Origin: Caldifarciminota bacterium
GTDB lineage: Bacteria > Hydrothermota > Tepidihabitantia > SM23-42
Length of the DNA: 8,372 nt
Direction of reading: 5' to 3'
Assembly: GCA_030671005.1 (NCBI GenBank)
Contig: DAOVAN010000070.1
Span: 1 to 8,372 of the forward strand
This document shows, one piece after another, positions 1 through 5,592 of the stretch. The notes beneath the pieces were generated by a model that was given only the letters and a program-made list of their open reading frames with translations, was not told where the DNA came from and did no database searches. Numbering within the stretch: the stretch's first letter is position 1; each line of letters starts with the position of its first letter. A program made the translations under genes and the position numbers.

Positions 1-17
1 TGGAGCTGTGTTGGCAT
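1..17 (-). CDS. 5' end of a leftward gene, cut by the window edge
   Basis: Only the first codons of a gene read on the minus strand are present. An ATG at 17-15 is preceded by a strong Shine-Dalgarno, AAAGGAGG on the minus strand (29-22), four bases before the ATG. The visible peptide is MPTQL and then the window ends, so no product can be named. The gene diverges from the DUF4412-like gene at 169 and shares its upstream region. The start is supported by the ribosome binding site alone. Confidence 0.55.
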
Positions 18-35
18 ATATCCTCCTTTATCGAT

Positions 36-64
36 AACATACCACCAGCTCGTCTAATAGTCTA
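36..64 (-). promoter_or_regulatory. weak candidate promoter for the leftward edge gene
   Basis: On the minus strand TAGACT (64-59) and TATGTT (41-36) are separated by 17 bp. Each matches the sigma-70 consensus at four of six positions. The -10 lies a few bases upstream of the Shine-Dalgarno at 29-22, giving a short leader like those of the other promoters here. The proximal 18-bp direct repeat (61-78) overlaps the -35. This is tentative because each box is only a partial match. Confidence 0.3.
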
Positions 65-100
65 CTTCCATCTTTTGCGAAATCTACTTTTATCTTTTGC
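61..100. repeat. two 18-bp direct repeats, 22-bp period
   Basis: Positions 61-78 read TCTACTTCCATCTTTTGC and positions 83-100 read TCTACTTTTATCTTTTGC, with two adjacent mismatches. They are separated by four bases, so the period is 22 bp, about two helical turns. They lie between two divergent genes, upstream of the consensus promoter at 123-150 and overlapping the candidate -35 of the leftward gene. This arrangement suits tandem binding sites for a regulator, but no regulator can be named from the sequence. Confidence 0.6.
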
Positions 101-122
101 CTAACACTGACCCCATGTGGCG

Positions 123-150
123 TTGACATTTTAGAAGTTTGTTGTATAAT
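123..150 (+). promoter_or_regulatory. perfect-consensus sigma-70 promoter of the DUF4412-like gene
   Basis: TTGACA at 123-128 and TATAAT at 145-150 both match the sigma-70 consensus at six of six positions, with a 16-bp spacer. The expected transcription start is near 157, so the leader is only about 12 nt and consists almost entirely of the Shine-Dalgarno AGGAGGT (157-163). The initiation rate should be high unless a factor acting at the upstream direct repeats limits it. Confidence 0.85.
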
Positions 151-168
151 TTTCAAAGGAGGTAATAG

Positions 169-918
169 ATGAAATTATTGCGTCTCGTACCACTACTATG
201 CTTCGCATGCTTTTTGTTTGGTGATGTCATGTACGAAATGGTATCGACCAGCGAAGGAATGATGGGAATGAAGGGTGAAACCAATATGCGCATCTTCGTG
301 AAAGGCGACCGCTCTTTGACCGAGATGACCGCGGATAGTCCAATGGCTGGCACCATGACTGACACGAAGATAATCCGGTTAGACAAAGGTGTAATATGGT
401 CCCTTGACCATGAGAATAAGGAATATTCTGAACACAGTATGGCTGAGATGAGTCAAGAACCAGGAGCAGGCGAAGAAGAGACGGAAACCCCTGCACCTAC
501 TCTGAAAGTTGTCAGAACCGGTGAAAAGAAGAAGATACTGAACAAAGACTGCGAAGAAGTGATAGTAACCATGGATGTAGAAGGCGAAGAAGGCACTATG
601 GCTTTGAAGCAAACCATGTGGGTTACTAAGGACATTCCAGGGTACAAAGAAATACAGAAGTTTCAACAACAGATGTCTGAATCAGACTTCGCCTCCTCAT
701 CAGCCATGATGGGCGGTAACAAGAAGAGTTACGAGGATTTCCAGAAAAAAATCAGTGAAATCGAAGGTTTCCCTCTTGAAATCAACATGGAAATGATAAT
801 GGGCGCCGAGGGTATGTCATTTTCATTCGTGACCCACAGCGAAGTAACGAAGATTGAAACAAAGCCCATAAACGACAAGGTCTTTGAAATACCGGCCGGT
901 TATTCGCTAAGCGAATAA
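169..918 (+). CDS. secreted DUF4412-like, methionine-rich protein
   Basis: A 249-residue protein of unknown function. Residues 1-18 form a signal peptide (KLLR, then a hydrophobic run ending FLFG before Asp19), so it is probably periplasmic or outer-membrane associated. The mature part looks like the DUF4412 family: a Met/Gly-rich start, mixed beta segments, and a closing stretch 'TKPINDKVFEIPAGY' of the kind ending many such proteins. Methionine is high (22 of 249 residues, with clusters at 31-40, 180-181 and 207-216), and an acidic Glu/Pro linker lies at 96-112. One cysteine (128) remains after the signal peptide. The start is secure: AGGAGGT lies six bases before the ATG (counting from GGAGG), and an in-frame TAG immediately precedes the ATG. 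It has its own consensus promoter. The sigma-factor gene follows after 135 bp of repeat-bearing DNA. The function is unknown; the DUF4412 assignment is by pattern and is moderate. Confidence 0.75.
   Translation: MKLLRLVPLLCFACFLFGDVMYEMVSTSEGMMGMKGETNMRIFVKGDRSLTEMTADSPMAGTMTDTKIIRLDKGVIWSLDHENKEYSEHSMAEMSQEPGAGEEETETPAPTLKVVRTGEKKKILNKDCEEVIVTMDVEGEEGTMALKQTMWVTKDIPGYKEIQKFQQQMSESDFASSSAMMGGNKKSYEDFQKKISEIEGFPLEINMEMIMGAEGMSFSFVTHSEVTKIETKPINDKVFEIPAGYSLSE
900..918. repeat. 19-bp palindrome spanning the DUF4412-like stop codon
   Basis: TTATTCGCT (900-908) and AGCGAATAA (910-918) are perfect inverted copies around one central base. In RNA this folds as an 8-bp stem with a 3-nt loop (908-910), and its right arm contains the TAA stop. 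No U-tract follows, so it is not a classical intrinsic terminator. It may protect the mRNA 3' end or be a fortuitous DNA palindrome. Confidence 0.6.
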
Positions 919-919
919 T

Positions 920-1008
920 GGATTCACACAGATTAACATCTTAGATGCAGACGGATGGGTGCGGATTCACGCTGATTAACACATCCGTGTGCATCTGCAT
1001 ACATCCGC
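920..1008. repeat. intergenic compound direct/inverted repeat
   Basis: Positions 920-938 and 963-981 are 19-bp direct repeats starting GGATTCAC and ending GATTAACA, matching at 17 of 19 positions with a 43-bp period. Positions 943-957 (AGATGCAGACGGATG) and 982-996 are inverted copies matching at 14 of 15. A further partial copy of the ATCCG/GCATC phrase extends to about 1008. The words (GGATTCAC, GATTAACAC, CATCCGTGTGCATC) look like a dispersed intergenic repeat family, not coding sequence. It fills most of the gap between the DUF4412-like gene and the sigma-factor gene and could form an RNA hairpin between them. Confidence 0.65.
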
Positions 1009-1038
1009 TTGAATCTAATGTTATCCATAACATGGAAT
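1009..1038 (+). promoter_or_regulatory. weak candidate promoter for the sigma/anti-sigma operon
   Basis: TTGAAT (1009-1014) and TGGAAT (1033-1038) are 18 bp apart, each matching the sigma-70 consensus at four of six positions. It would leave a leader of roughly 9 nt before the ATG at 1054. It is far weaker than the other promoters in the window, and an autoregulatory ECF-type promoter could exist instead that I cannot recognise. Confidence 0.25.
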
Positions 1039-1053
1039 AGATGACCAGTTTAG

Positions 1054-1614
1054 ATGTATAATAATATAGAGAGTGACGAGGCTCTGCTCAAATCGGTCAA
1101 AGAGGGCGATTGCGAGGCATTCAATCCTCTCATTGAACGTTACAAGCTGCCTCTCTATAAGGTCATGTATCGTATGACTTTGAATCGCGATGATGCTGAA
1201 GATCTTGTTGAAGAAGCCTTTATCAAGGCGTATCGAGGAATTGACAAATTCGAACTCGGAAGGCCATTCTATAGCTGGTTGAGGAGGATCGCCGTGAACA
1301 ACGCGATAAATTTCATAAAAAAAGAACGCCGGAGCCGAATCGAATCGTTTGAAGCAGTTGAGAGTAGAATCAGAGATGATAAGCACAATCCAGTTACCAT
1401 GACCAAGCAGAAGATGCTACGGGAAAGAATCGGGCTGGCAATGGCTAAATTACCAAAGGATTCGCGCATCATTATCTCGCTTAAGGTTGAGCAAGATTTA
1501 TCTTATGACCAAATCAGCACGTTGCTCAAGATTCCGAGAGGAACCGTGATGTCCAGACTCGCCCGTGCCCGTCAAAGATTGAAGCAAATAGTGAAAGAAA
1601 TGGAGATGCACTAG
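1054..1614 (+). CDS. ECF-type RNA polymerase sigma factor
   Basis: A 186-residue group-4 (extracytoplasmic-function) sigma factor, which would direct RNA polymerase to a dedicated promoter set. Sigma region 2 spans about residues 18-92: 'EAFNPLIERYKLPLYKVMYRM', then 'DAEDLVEEAFIKAYRGIDKFE' and 'FYSWLRRIAVNNAINFIKKERR', the core-binding and -10-recognition part. Region 4 spans about 128-180: 'LPKDSRIIISLKVEQDLSYDQISTLLKIPRGTVMSRLARARQRLK' contains the helix-turn-helix that reads the -35. The length is normal for the family. An in-frame TAG directly precedes the ATG, fixing this as the earliest start, but no Shine-Dalgarno is visible. The next gene, one base downstream, encodes a matching membrane anti-sigma factor, so activity is probably released by an envelope signal. 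The target regulon cannot be told. Confidence 0.93.
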   Translation: MYNNIESDEALLKSVKEGDCEAFNPLIERYKLPLYKVMYRMTLNRDDAEDLVEEAFIKAYRGIDKFELGRPFYSWLRRIAVNNAINFIKKERRSRIESFEAVESRIRDDKHNPVTMTKQKMLRERIGLAMAKLPKDSRIIISLKVEQDLSYDQISTLLKIPRGTVMSRLARARQRLKQIVKEMEMH

Positions 1615-1615
1615 A

Positions 1616-2365
1616 ATGAAATGTGACTTGCCCATCGAGTTGCTGAGTGGCTATCTCGATGGTGAGCTTGACGATAAACAGAAGGCGCAGGTCGAAGACC
1701 ACCTCAAAGAGTGCTCGACCTGCCAGGAAGAACTGAAGGCCTTAAGACAGATTGACAATGATGTAAAAGATGAAGTATTCGAAGAACCTTCCAGGGAATT
1801 CGTCTTCACACTGAACCGGCGGGTCATGGACAAAATCAGAGTCCCAGCCCGACGCAGCCTTTTCCGATTTGCCCCAGTCTTTGCACCGGTGGCCGCGGCC
1901 TTCCTCATACTGATCGTCCTCATCAACATAAGTCCTTCGACAAAGGTAGCACAGATAGACGACCGTATGGTCTATCAGGAACTCGTGCAGCGCCAAGAGG
2001 TGCTCGTTTCCATACCCGAACCCAGGATCGCCAGGGCGCCGGCATCAATGAAGCGCACCGCACGAGTCGGCAAAGATAAAGCAGCTGCGGTACAGACTGA
2101 AGAAACACGTGTCGCCGAGGCCGATGAGACATACGACATAGCCGAACTCGAAGTCATGACACTACCGGGCGAAGGAGTCGTCCGTGCAATCATCGATTCT
2201 ACCGGAATGGTGATAAAGGTCGCCACCGGGAATACGCGCATCCCTGAAAAGGACACCATGCTCGAAAATCGTCTGTCCGGTCAGCAGCTAGCACCGCCGC
2301 TCATTGCCGGCAGGAAAAAGCAAGTCTACGTCGACTTCGCAGCAACTGATGAAAAAGACGATTAG
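1616..2365 (+). CDS. zinc-finger (ZAS-type) transmembrane anti-sigma factor with TonB-C-like tail
   Basis: A 249-residue partner of the preceding sigma factor. The N-terminal cytoplasmic zf-HC2/ZAS domain has the full ligand set Cys3, His29, Cys33, Cys36 (H-x3-C-x2-C) and the usual 'LLSGYLDGELDD' helix. By family knowledge this domain binds and masks the sigma factor. One transmembrane helix lies at about 86-104 after a basic flank (RRSLFR). The outer part starts with a low-complexity linker (105-178). Residues 185-243 ('GEGVVRAIIDSTGMVIKV...' to 'QVYVDFA') follow the spacing of a TonB C-terminal domain: G-V-V, IDS-G-V, a helix, Pro, Gly, then a closing strand. The gene starts one base after the sigma stop, with GGAG at 1602-1605 as a weak Shine-Dalgarno, so it is co-transcribed and probably translationally coupled. 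The anti-sigma role is firm; the TonB-C likeness is by eye. Confidence 0.9.
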   Translation: MKCDLPIELLSGYLDGELDDKQKAQVEDHLKECSTCQEELKALRQIDNDVKDEVFEEPSREFVFTLNRRVMDKIRVPARRSLFRFAPVFAPVAAAFLILIVLINISPSTKVAQIDDRMVYQELVQRQEVLVSIPEPRIARAPASMKRTARVGKDKAAAVQTEETRVAEADETYDIAELEVMTLPGEGVVRAIIDSTGMVIKVATGNTRIPEKDTMLENRLSGQQLAPPLIAGRKKQVYVDFAATDEKDD

Positions 2366-2368
2366 ATA

Positions 2369-2590
2369 ATGATGGTAAAGGTCCGGGTAATACCACGTTC
2401 CAGAAAAAGTGCGGTTATTGATCTGGGGAAGAGTCTGCTCAAAGTGAGAGTCCTATCTCCGCCAACCGACAATCGGGCAAATAATGAATTAATCGAAGTG
2501 CTTGCCCGATACTACAATACCAGTAAATCCTCAATCAAGATCAGAAGAGGTCTAAAGTCCAGAGTGAAGTTGGTCGAAATCGAGGACTGA
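2369..2590 (+). CDS. DUF167/YggU family small protein
   Basis: A 73-residue protein of the DUF167 (YggU) family, a small alpha/beta fold of uncertain function. The family pattern is present throughout: 'VKVRVIPRSRKSAVI', 'LLKVRVLSPPTDNRANNELIEVLARYY', then 'IKIRRGLKSRVKLVEI', including the P-P-x-x-x-x-A-N signature and the G-x-x-S-R-x-K strand. It starts three bases after the anti-sigma stop, and two adjacent ATGs (2369 and 2372) are possible. No independent Shine-Dalgarno is seen, so it is probably translated by coupling. It shares a transcript with the sigma operon by position only; no functional tie is evident. It faces rdgB tail to tail across 33 bp. Confidence 0.88.
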   Translation: MMVKVRVIPRSRKSAVIDLGKSLLKVRVLSPPTDNRANNELIEVLARYYNTSKSSIKIRRGLKSRVKLVEIED

Positions 2591-2623
2591 CTGTACAACA
2601 CTCAAGCCATTACAACCAATCTT

Positions 2624-3214
2624 TCATGATGTCTTACGGGTAAGGTATTCACGGAATTTCCTCAGGGCATTTGAGCGGTGACTGATCCGGTTTTTGGTCG
2701 CCGGACCAAGCTCGGCAAAGGTCGTTCTATGCCCCCTGGGTATGAAGACCGGATCATAACCAAAGCCCTCTGAGCCGCGTGGTGCCCCCGCGATACGCCC
2801 AACGCATTCACCTTCAAAGACCTCGTATTTGCCTGGTGCATAGTAGTACACAAAGACGACCCGGAATGCCGCCTTACGGTTCTTCGCGCCAGTCATGTTT
2901 TTCAACAACCTGGTAATACGCTCCTCGTCATTTCTTCCGTATCGAGAAGAATATATCCCTGGTTCACCATCCAAACTGGAAACGAACAGGCCTGAATCGT
3001 CCGCGAGTGTCGGTTTGCCGCATAATTTAAAGGCAAAAGCGGCTTTGGCAAAACTGTTTTCGAGCAATGACCTACCGAATTCTGGGATATCGATCTTCAC
3101 AAAATCCGCGATGGTTTGGATCTTTACGAGATCGCCGATCATGGCCCTAATCTCGACGACCTTGTTCTTATTCCTGGTTGCCAGGACGATTTCCTGTTTT
3201 GTGGTTTTTCTCAA
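2624..3214 (-). CDS. rdgB: non-canonical purine NTP pyrophosphatase (RdgB/HAM1)
   Basis: A 196-residue nucleoside-triphosphate pyrophosphatase of the Ham1/RdgB family. It hydrolyses dITP, ITP and XTP to monophosphate and pyrophosphate in the cytoplasm and keeps deaminated purines out of nucleic acids. All family signatures are visible: 'LATRNKNKVVEI' (11-22), 'LLENSFAKA' (50-58), 'LADDSGLFVSSLDGEPGIYSSRYG' (70-93, with the catalytic acidic pair D72/D73), 'GFGYDPVFIPRGHRTTFAEL' (150-169) and 'KNRISHRSNAL' (174-184). The length is typical. The start is TTG (3214-3212): an in-frame TAA lies immediately upstream, and GGTGAG six bases before the TTG is a usable Shine-Dalgarno. The TTG overlaps the TGA of a possible 33-codon ORF. 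It is the last gene of the leftward operon; no terminator is visible after it. Confidence 0.95.
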   Translation of the reverse strand: MRKTTKQEIVLATRNKNKVVEIRAMIGDLVKIQTIADFVKIDIPEFGRSLLENSFAKAAFAFKLCGKPTLADDSGLFVSSLDGEPGIYSSRYGRNDEERITRLLKNMTGAKNRKAAFRVVFVYYYAPGKYEVFEGECVGRIAGAPRGSEGFGYDPVFIPRGHRTTFAELGPATKNRISHRSNALRKFREYLTRKTS

Positions 3215-3312
3215 TTACTTCTCACCAACCCATGTCCGAAACTGTTCTCTACGACAAGCTCCCCCCGCCATGCTCCTCGCACGCCATTCGAGACCGTCGG
3301 CAGGGCGGTCAT
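3211..3312 (-). CDS. possible 33-codon ORF between the SPOR gene and rdgB
   Basis: ATG at 3312-3310 opens a frame encoding MTALPTVSNG, continuing through a Gly/Arg-rich centre to GLVRSN and ending at TGA (3213-3211). It fills the whole gap between the SPOR-domain gene and rdgB, and its TGA overlaps the rdgB TTG start as TTGA, the layout expected of translational coupling. Against it, no good Shine-Dalgarno precedes the ATG, and I do not recognise the peptide. Base composition is about 58% GC overall and near 70% in the first 54 bases, which looks unlike its neighbours. It may instead be a non-coding GC-rich repeat or an operon-internal RNA element. Confidence 0.3.
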   Translation of the reverse strand: MTALPTVSNGVRGAWRGELVVENSFGHGLVRSN

Positions 3313-3316
3313 AAGA

Positions 3317-3889
3317 CTATGGCATCACCATTGTTTCAACAACAAATGCCCCTCGATAGCCCAAGCTCAAAGCCTTGTTCTTCAGTGGTTCAACCTCTTC
3401 GCGTGTAAGGTAATTTCCGACACGCACTTTATAATACGGGGACACATACTCAACGTATATTCGGTCAGTGAACATTTCTCGTGCATCTGATGCGACGCGC
3501 GATGCATTCTCTTGGGTGGATGATGCAAATATCTGAACCCTGAAGCCATAAACCTTTTGGGGGGCCATGGACGGAGGCTCTGGTTGTGCGGGGACGTACG
3601 GTTCAACAACCGGTGGCTCAGACACTACTGGCTCGGGTTCAACCGGAGGCGGTATCAGTACGATTTCTTCTTCGGCCTGGGGCAGGGGTTCTTTGACTGG
3701 CTCTACAGGTGGCGGTGGCAGGATCGGTTCTTCCTCAGCCGGCAGCATCGGCTCCTCGCTGACTGCAGGCGCCTGTTCCTCTTCCCCAAACACCACCACT
3801 TCTTCCAACCCCTCGGTCTCGATGGCTGTTTTTCTTGGTGCACAAAAGACAAAAAACAAAATGCACCCCATCAAAATTAGCTTTTTCAT
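3317..3889 (-). CDS. SPOR-domain protein, probable lipoprotein
   Basis: A 190-residue envelope protein. MKKLILMGCILFFVFC is a signal sequence, and Cys16 is the likely lipidation site, although F-V-F-C departs from the usual lipobox (small residue before Cys). Residues 35-110 are a Glu/Pro-rich linker with an imperfect internal repeat ('AEEEPILPPPPVEPV' at 51-65 against 'AEEEIVLIPPPVEPE' at 72-86), probably an extended spacer. Residues 113-187 form the SPOR domain: 'YGFRVQIFASSTQENASRVASDA', 'PYYKVRVGNYLTREEVEPLKNKA', 'GYRGAFVV'. SPOR domains bind glycan strands stripped of stem peptides at division sites. The Shine-Dalgarno AGGAGG (3900-3895) lies five bases before the ATG. It starts 25 bp after the guanylyltransferase stop and belongs to the same leftward operon. 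A cell-wall role is inferred from the domain alone. Confidence 0.88.
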   Translation of the reverse strand: MKKLILMGCILFFVFCAPRKTAIETEGLEEVVVFGEEEQAPAVSEEPMLPAEEEPILPPPPVEPVKEPLPQAEEEIVLIPPPVEPEPVVSEPPVVEPYVPAQPEPPSMAPQKVYGFRVQIFASSTQENASRVASDAREMFTDRIYVEYVSPYYKVRVGNYLTREEVEPLKNKALSLGYRGAFVVETMVMP

Positions 3890-3914
3890 CTTTTCCTCCT
3901 TTTTTCCAACAAAT

Positions 3915-4922
3915 TCATTTGAACAGCTTCTTCAGTTCTTGAGCACGTTCCTTCTTACAAACCAAGACGCCGTGTTGGCTCACGACGACGATTAAACCCT
4001 CTATGTCATAGGCACGCAGAGGTATGTCTTGGCTATACATGATAGAATCCTTTAACCCAATACCCCGAGCATCACCGATAAGAATATTACCCTTATTGTC
4101 TTTGCTGAAGTAGCGTTCCAGTGCGAGCCATGTACCAACATCGTCCCATCGAAAATCACCCTGAACAACACAGAGGCGGCTGCTCCTCTCCATAACCCCG
4201 TAATCAATGGAGATATTAGGCACGCGATGGAAATAGCCCAGCTTGCCACGGCTGACAAATTTCCATACTCCATCGTAGATGTCGGGCACGAAATTCTTGA
4301 TTTCTTCAAGCATGGTCTCAATACCGAAGGTGAAAATGCCACTGTTCCACAGGTAACGCTTGCTGCGGACGTATTTCTTTGCCTTTGTAACATTCGGCTT
4401 TTCGGTGAACCCGGCACCCTTGTACGCAACATTCTTCCTACTAGAACCTACCTTAGACCCGATCCGGATATAACCATAGCCGGTTTCGGGCCGAGTCGGT
4501 TTTATGCCATATGTCACAAGATAACCATCTCGCGCAAGCTTTTGCCCGTACTTCAACGCACTAAGAAACGCACCTTTCGGACTGATGAGATGGTCTGCCG
4601 GCATCACGTGCATCACACCATCACCATACTTCTTACGTAAAACCATTGCAGCCAGACAAATCGCCGGCGCAGTGTTGCGCCGCACCGGCTCCACAATCAT
4701 ATGCTCGTTGCCGACATACTTTTTGGTCAACCCTTTCAGTTCCTTCGGAATGATCAACAACCGCTCATTTTTCTTGAAGTGACTGGCGACACGTTCAAGC
4801 GTCTGAATTATGAGTGGTCTGTTGTCGAAAATGGTAAGAAATTGCTTCGGAAAATCAGGCTGGCTCAATGGCCAGAATCGCTCTCCCCTGCCTCCGGCAA
4901 GAATCACCGCGAATTGCTTAAT
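3915..4922 (-). CDS. mannose-1-phosphate guanylyltransferase, apparent ATT start
   Basis: A 335-residue nucleotidyltransferase making GDP-mannose from mannose 1-phosphate and GTP for surface glycans. Numbered from the ATT, the signatures are 'AVILAGGRGERFWPLS' (5-20, nucleotide loop), 'FPKQF' (24-28), then 'EPVRRNTAPAI', 'PADH', 'GYGYI', 'FTEKP', 'WNSGIF', 'DYGVMERS' and 'WDDVGTW'. It is the short form without the C-terminal cupin isomerase domain of bifunctional ManC/AlgA proteins. The start is unusual. The first in-frame ATG/GTG/TTG is a GTG at 4907-4905, but this would remove the conserved beta-strand start (K-Q-F-A-V) and lies 21 bases from the Shine-Dalgarno. ATT at 4922-4920 lies six bases after GGAGG (4933-4929), overlaps the preceding TAA, and follows an in-frame TGA two codons upstream. 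I therefore place the start at ATT. The enzyme family is secure; manC-like is the closest name. Confidence 0.9.
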   Translation of the reverse strand: MKQFAVILAGGRGERFWPLSQPDFPKQFLTIFDNRPLIIQTLERVASHFKKNERLLIIPKELKGLTKKYVGNEHMIVEPVRRNTAPAICLAAMVLRKKYGDGVMHVMPADHLISPKGAFLSALKYGQKLARDGYLVTYGIKPTRPETGYGYIRIGSKVGSSRKNVAYKGAGFTEKPNVTKAKKYVRSKRYLWNSGIFTFGIETMLEEIKNFVPDIYDGVWKFVSRGKLGYFHRVPNISIDYGVMERSSRLCVVQGDFRWDDVGTWLALERYFSKDNKGNILIGDARGIGLKDSIMYSQDIPLRAYDIEGLIVVVSQHGVLVCKKERAQELKKLFK

Positions 4923-5592
4923 GACTCACCTCCCTCAGCTTGAACAACACGCTACCGAACTTCATGCTCGCCCTAATCTGCACGGGCAGACGCTCTGCTT
5001 CAGAATACCATATTTCCATACCGCCCTTGGCTCCAAATATTCCCTTTCCTTCAGTCTGAGGCTCAACGACGATGGTATTAAATTCCCCGGCTGCGGTCTT
5101 TATCTTTTCCCATCCCAGCACAGAGCAGTGTATCTCGTAGTTCTCCTGTGAATTATGCACATCGAGCATGATCGTATCACCAACATCCAATGGAATCCGA
5201 CGCAAATAGTACCAGAAACTCAAGATATCTCTTGTATCTTGTGCGATATCAAATATTAGAGAATCGTCATAAGATACAGTAAGCGCGGCGTGGTCAAAGT
5301 ACCAGTTACTCTCTCTGTGGTATCCGCTTTCACTTATCCGCTCCTGGTACAAGTATGGTAAAAGCTCATCAACACTCGTATACACCTCGATTGTGTCATC
5401 TATCGAAAAAAGAAACCTGAATGCACTCGCTGAATTGAGAACCGAAGAAATAAGATAGCAATGCATCCCCTCGTACGTCAGGGTATCTTTCACTTCCAGA
5501 ATCATAGTACCCAGGGTGAGGAAGGAGTACTTTGCATCATATTCAAGCCTCTCGCCTATTGAAAAGCTGAGAATGAAAAGCGGTATGATCAT
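4918..5592 (-). CDS. DUF3108-like envelope protein
   Basis: A 224-residue protein resembling the DUF3108 family of uncharacterised periplasmic proteins. It opens with a short hydrophobic stretch ('MIIPLFILSFSIGE') that may serve as a signal peptide but lacks the usual basic residues. 'ERLEYDAKYSFLTLGTMILEVKD' then resembles the family's opening strands (G-E-x-L-x-Y-x-x-x-y-x-x-l-x-x-G). Central parts read as beta-strand repeats ('FLFSIDDTIEVYTSVDELLPYLYQERISE', 'ILSFWYYLRRIPLDVGDTI'), ending in 'FGAKGGMEIWYSEAERLPVQIRASMKFGSVLFKL', also typical. The ATG (5592-5590) overlaps the htpX TGA as ATGA, so translation is coupled. No independent Shine-Dalgarno is obvious. The function is unknown. Confidence 0.78.
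   Translation of the reverse strand: MIIPLFILSFSIGERLEYDAKYSFLTLGTMILEVKDTLTYEGMHCYLISSVLNSASAFRFLFSIDDTIEVYTSVDELLPYLYQERISESGYHRESNWYFDHAALTVSYDDSLIFDIAQDTRDILSFWYYLRRIPLDVGDTIMLDVHNSQENYEIHCSVLGWEKIKTAAGEFNTIVVEPQTEGKGIFGAKGGMEIWYSEAERLPVQIRASMKFGSVLFKLREVSH
4920..4934 (-). promoter_or_regulatory. Shine-Dalgarno deciding an ATT start codon
   Basis: On the minus strand GGGAGGTGAGTCATT runs from 4934 to 4920. The GGAGG core is six bases from ATT, the ideal distance for initiation there, and much too far from the GTG at 4907. The ATT shares a base with the TAA stop of the DUF3108 gene (4920-4918), so ribosomes finishing that gene could re-initiate here. Confidence 0.65.

Noticed and set aside
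900..918. Intrinsic terminator after the DUF4412-like gene
   Set aside because: The stem is perfect but AT-rich and is followed by TGGATTCAC, not by a run of T.
920..1008. CRISPR array
   Set aside because: Only two direct units 43 bp apart, an inverted component, no further units and no cas genes.
1021..1386. A 121-codon minus-strand frame over the sigma-factor gene
   Set aside because: It is antisense to clear sigma region 2 sequence and has no protein-like pattern of its own.
2591..2623. Bidirectional terminator between the convergent genes
   Set aside because: No stem with adjacent T or A run is visible in the 33 bp.
3211..3316. tRNA or other structured RNA gene in the GC-rich block
   Set aside because: No T-arm, acceptor pairing or CCA end could be fitted; the block is open as a reading frame instead.
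2895..3490. Plus-strand frames of 139 and 124 codons across rdgB and the SPOR gene
   Set aside because: The opposite strand carries complete family motifs of RdgB and SPOR; these frames are complements of real genes.
3567..3995. A 142-codon Gly/Ser/Thr-rich plus-strand frame
   Set aside because: Its low complexity is the complement of the Glu/Pro-rich SPOR linker, not a real repeat protein.
3915..4907. GTG at 4907 as the guanylyltransferase start
   Set aside because: It lies 21 bases from the Shine-Dalgarno and removes the conserved first beta-strand; ATT at 4922 fits both better.
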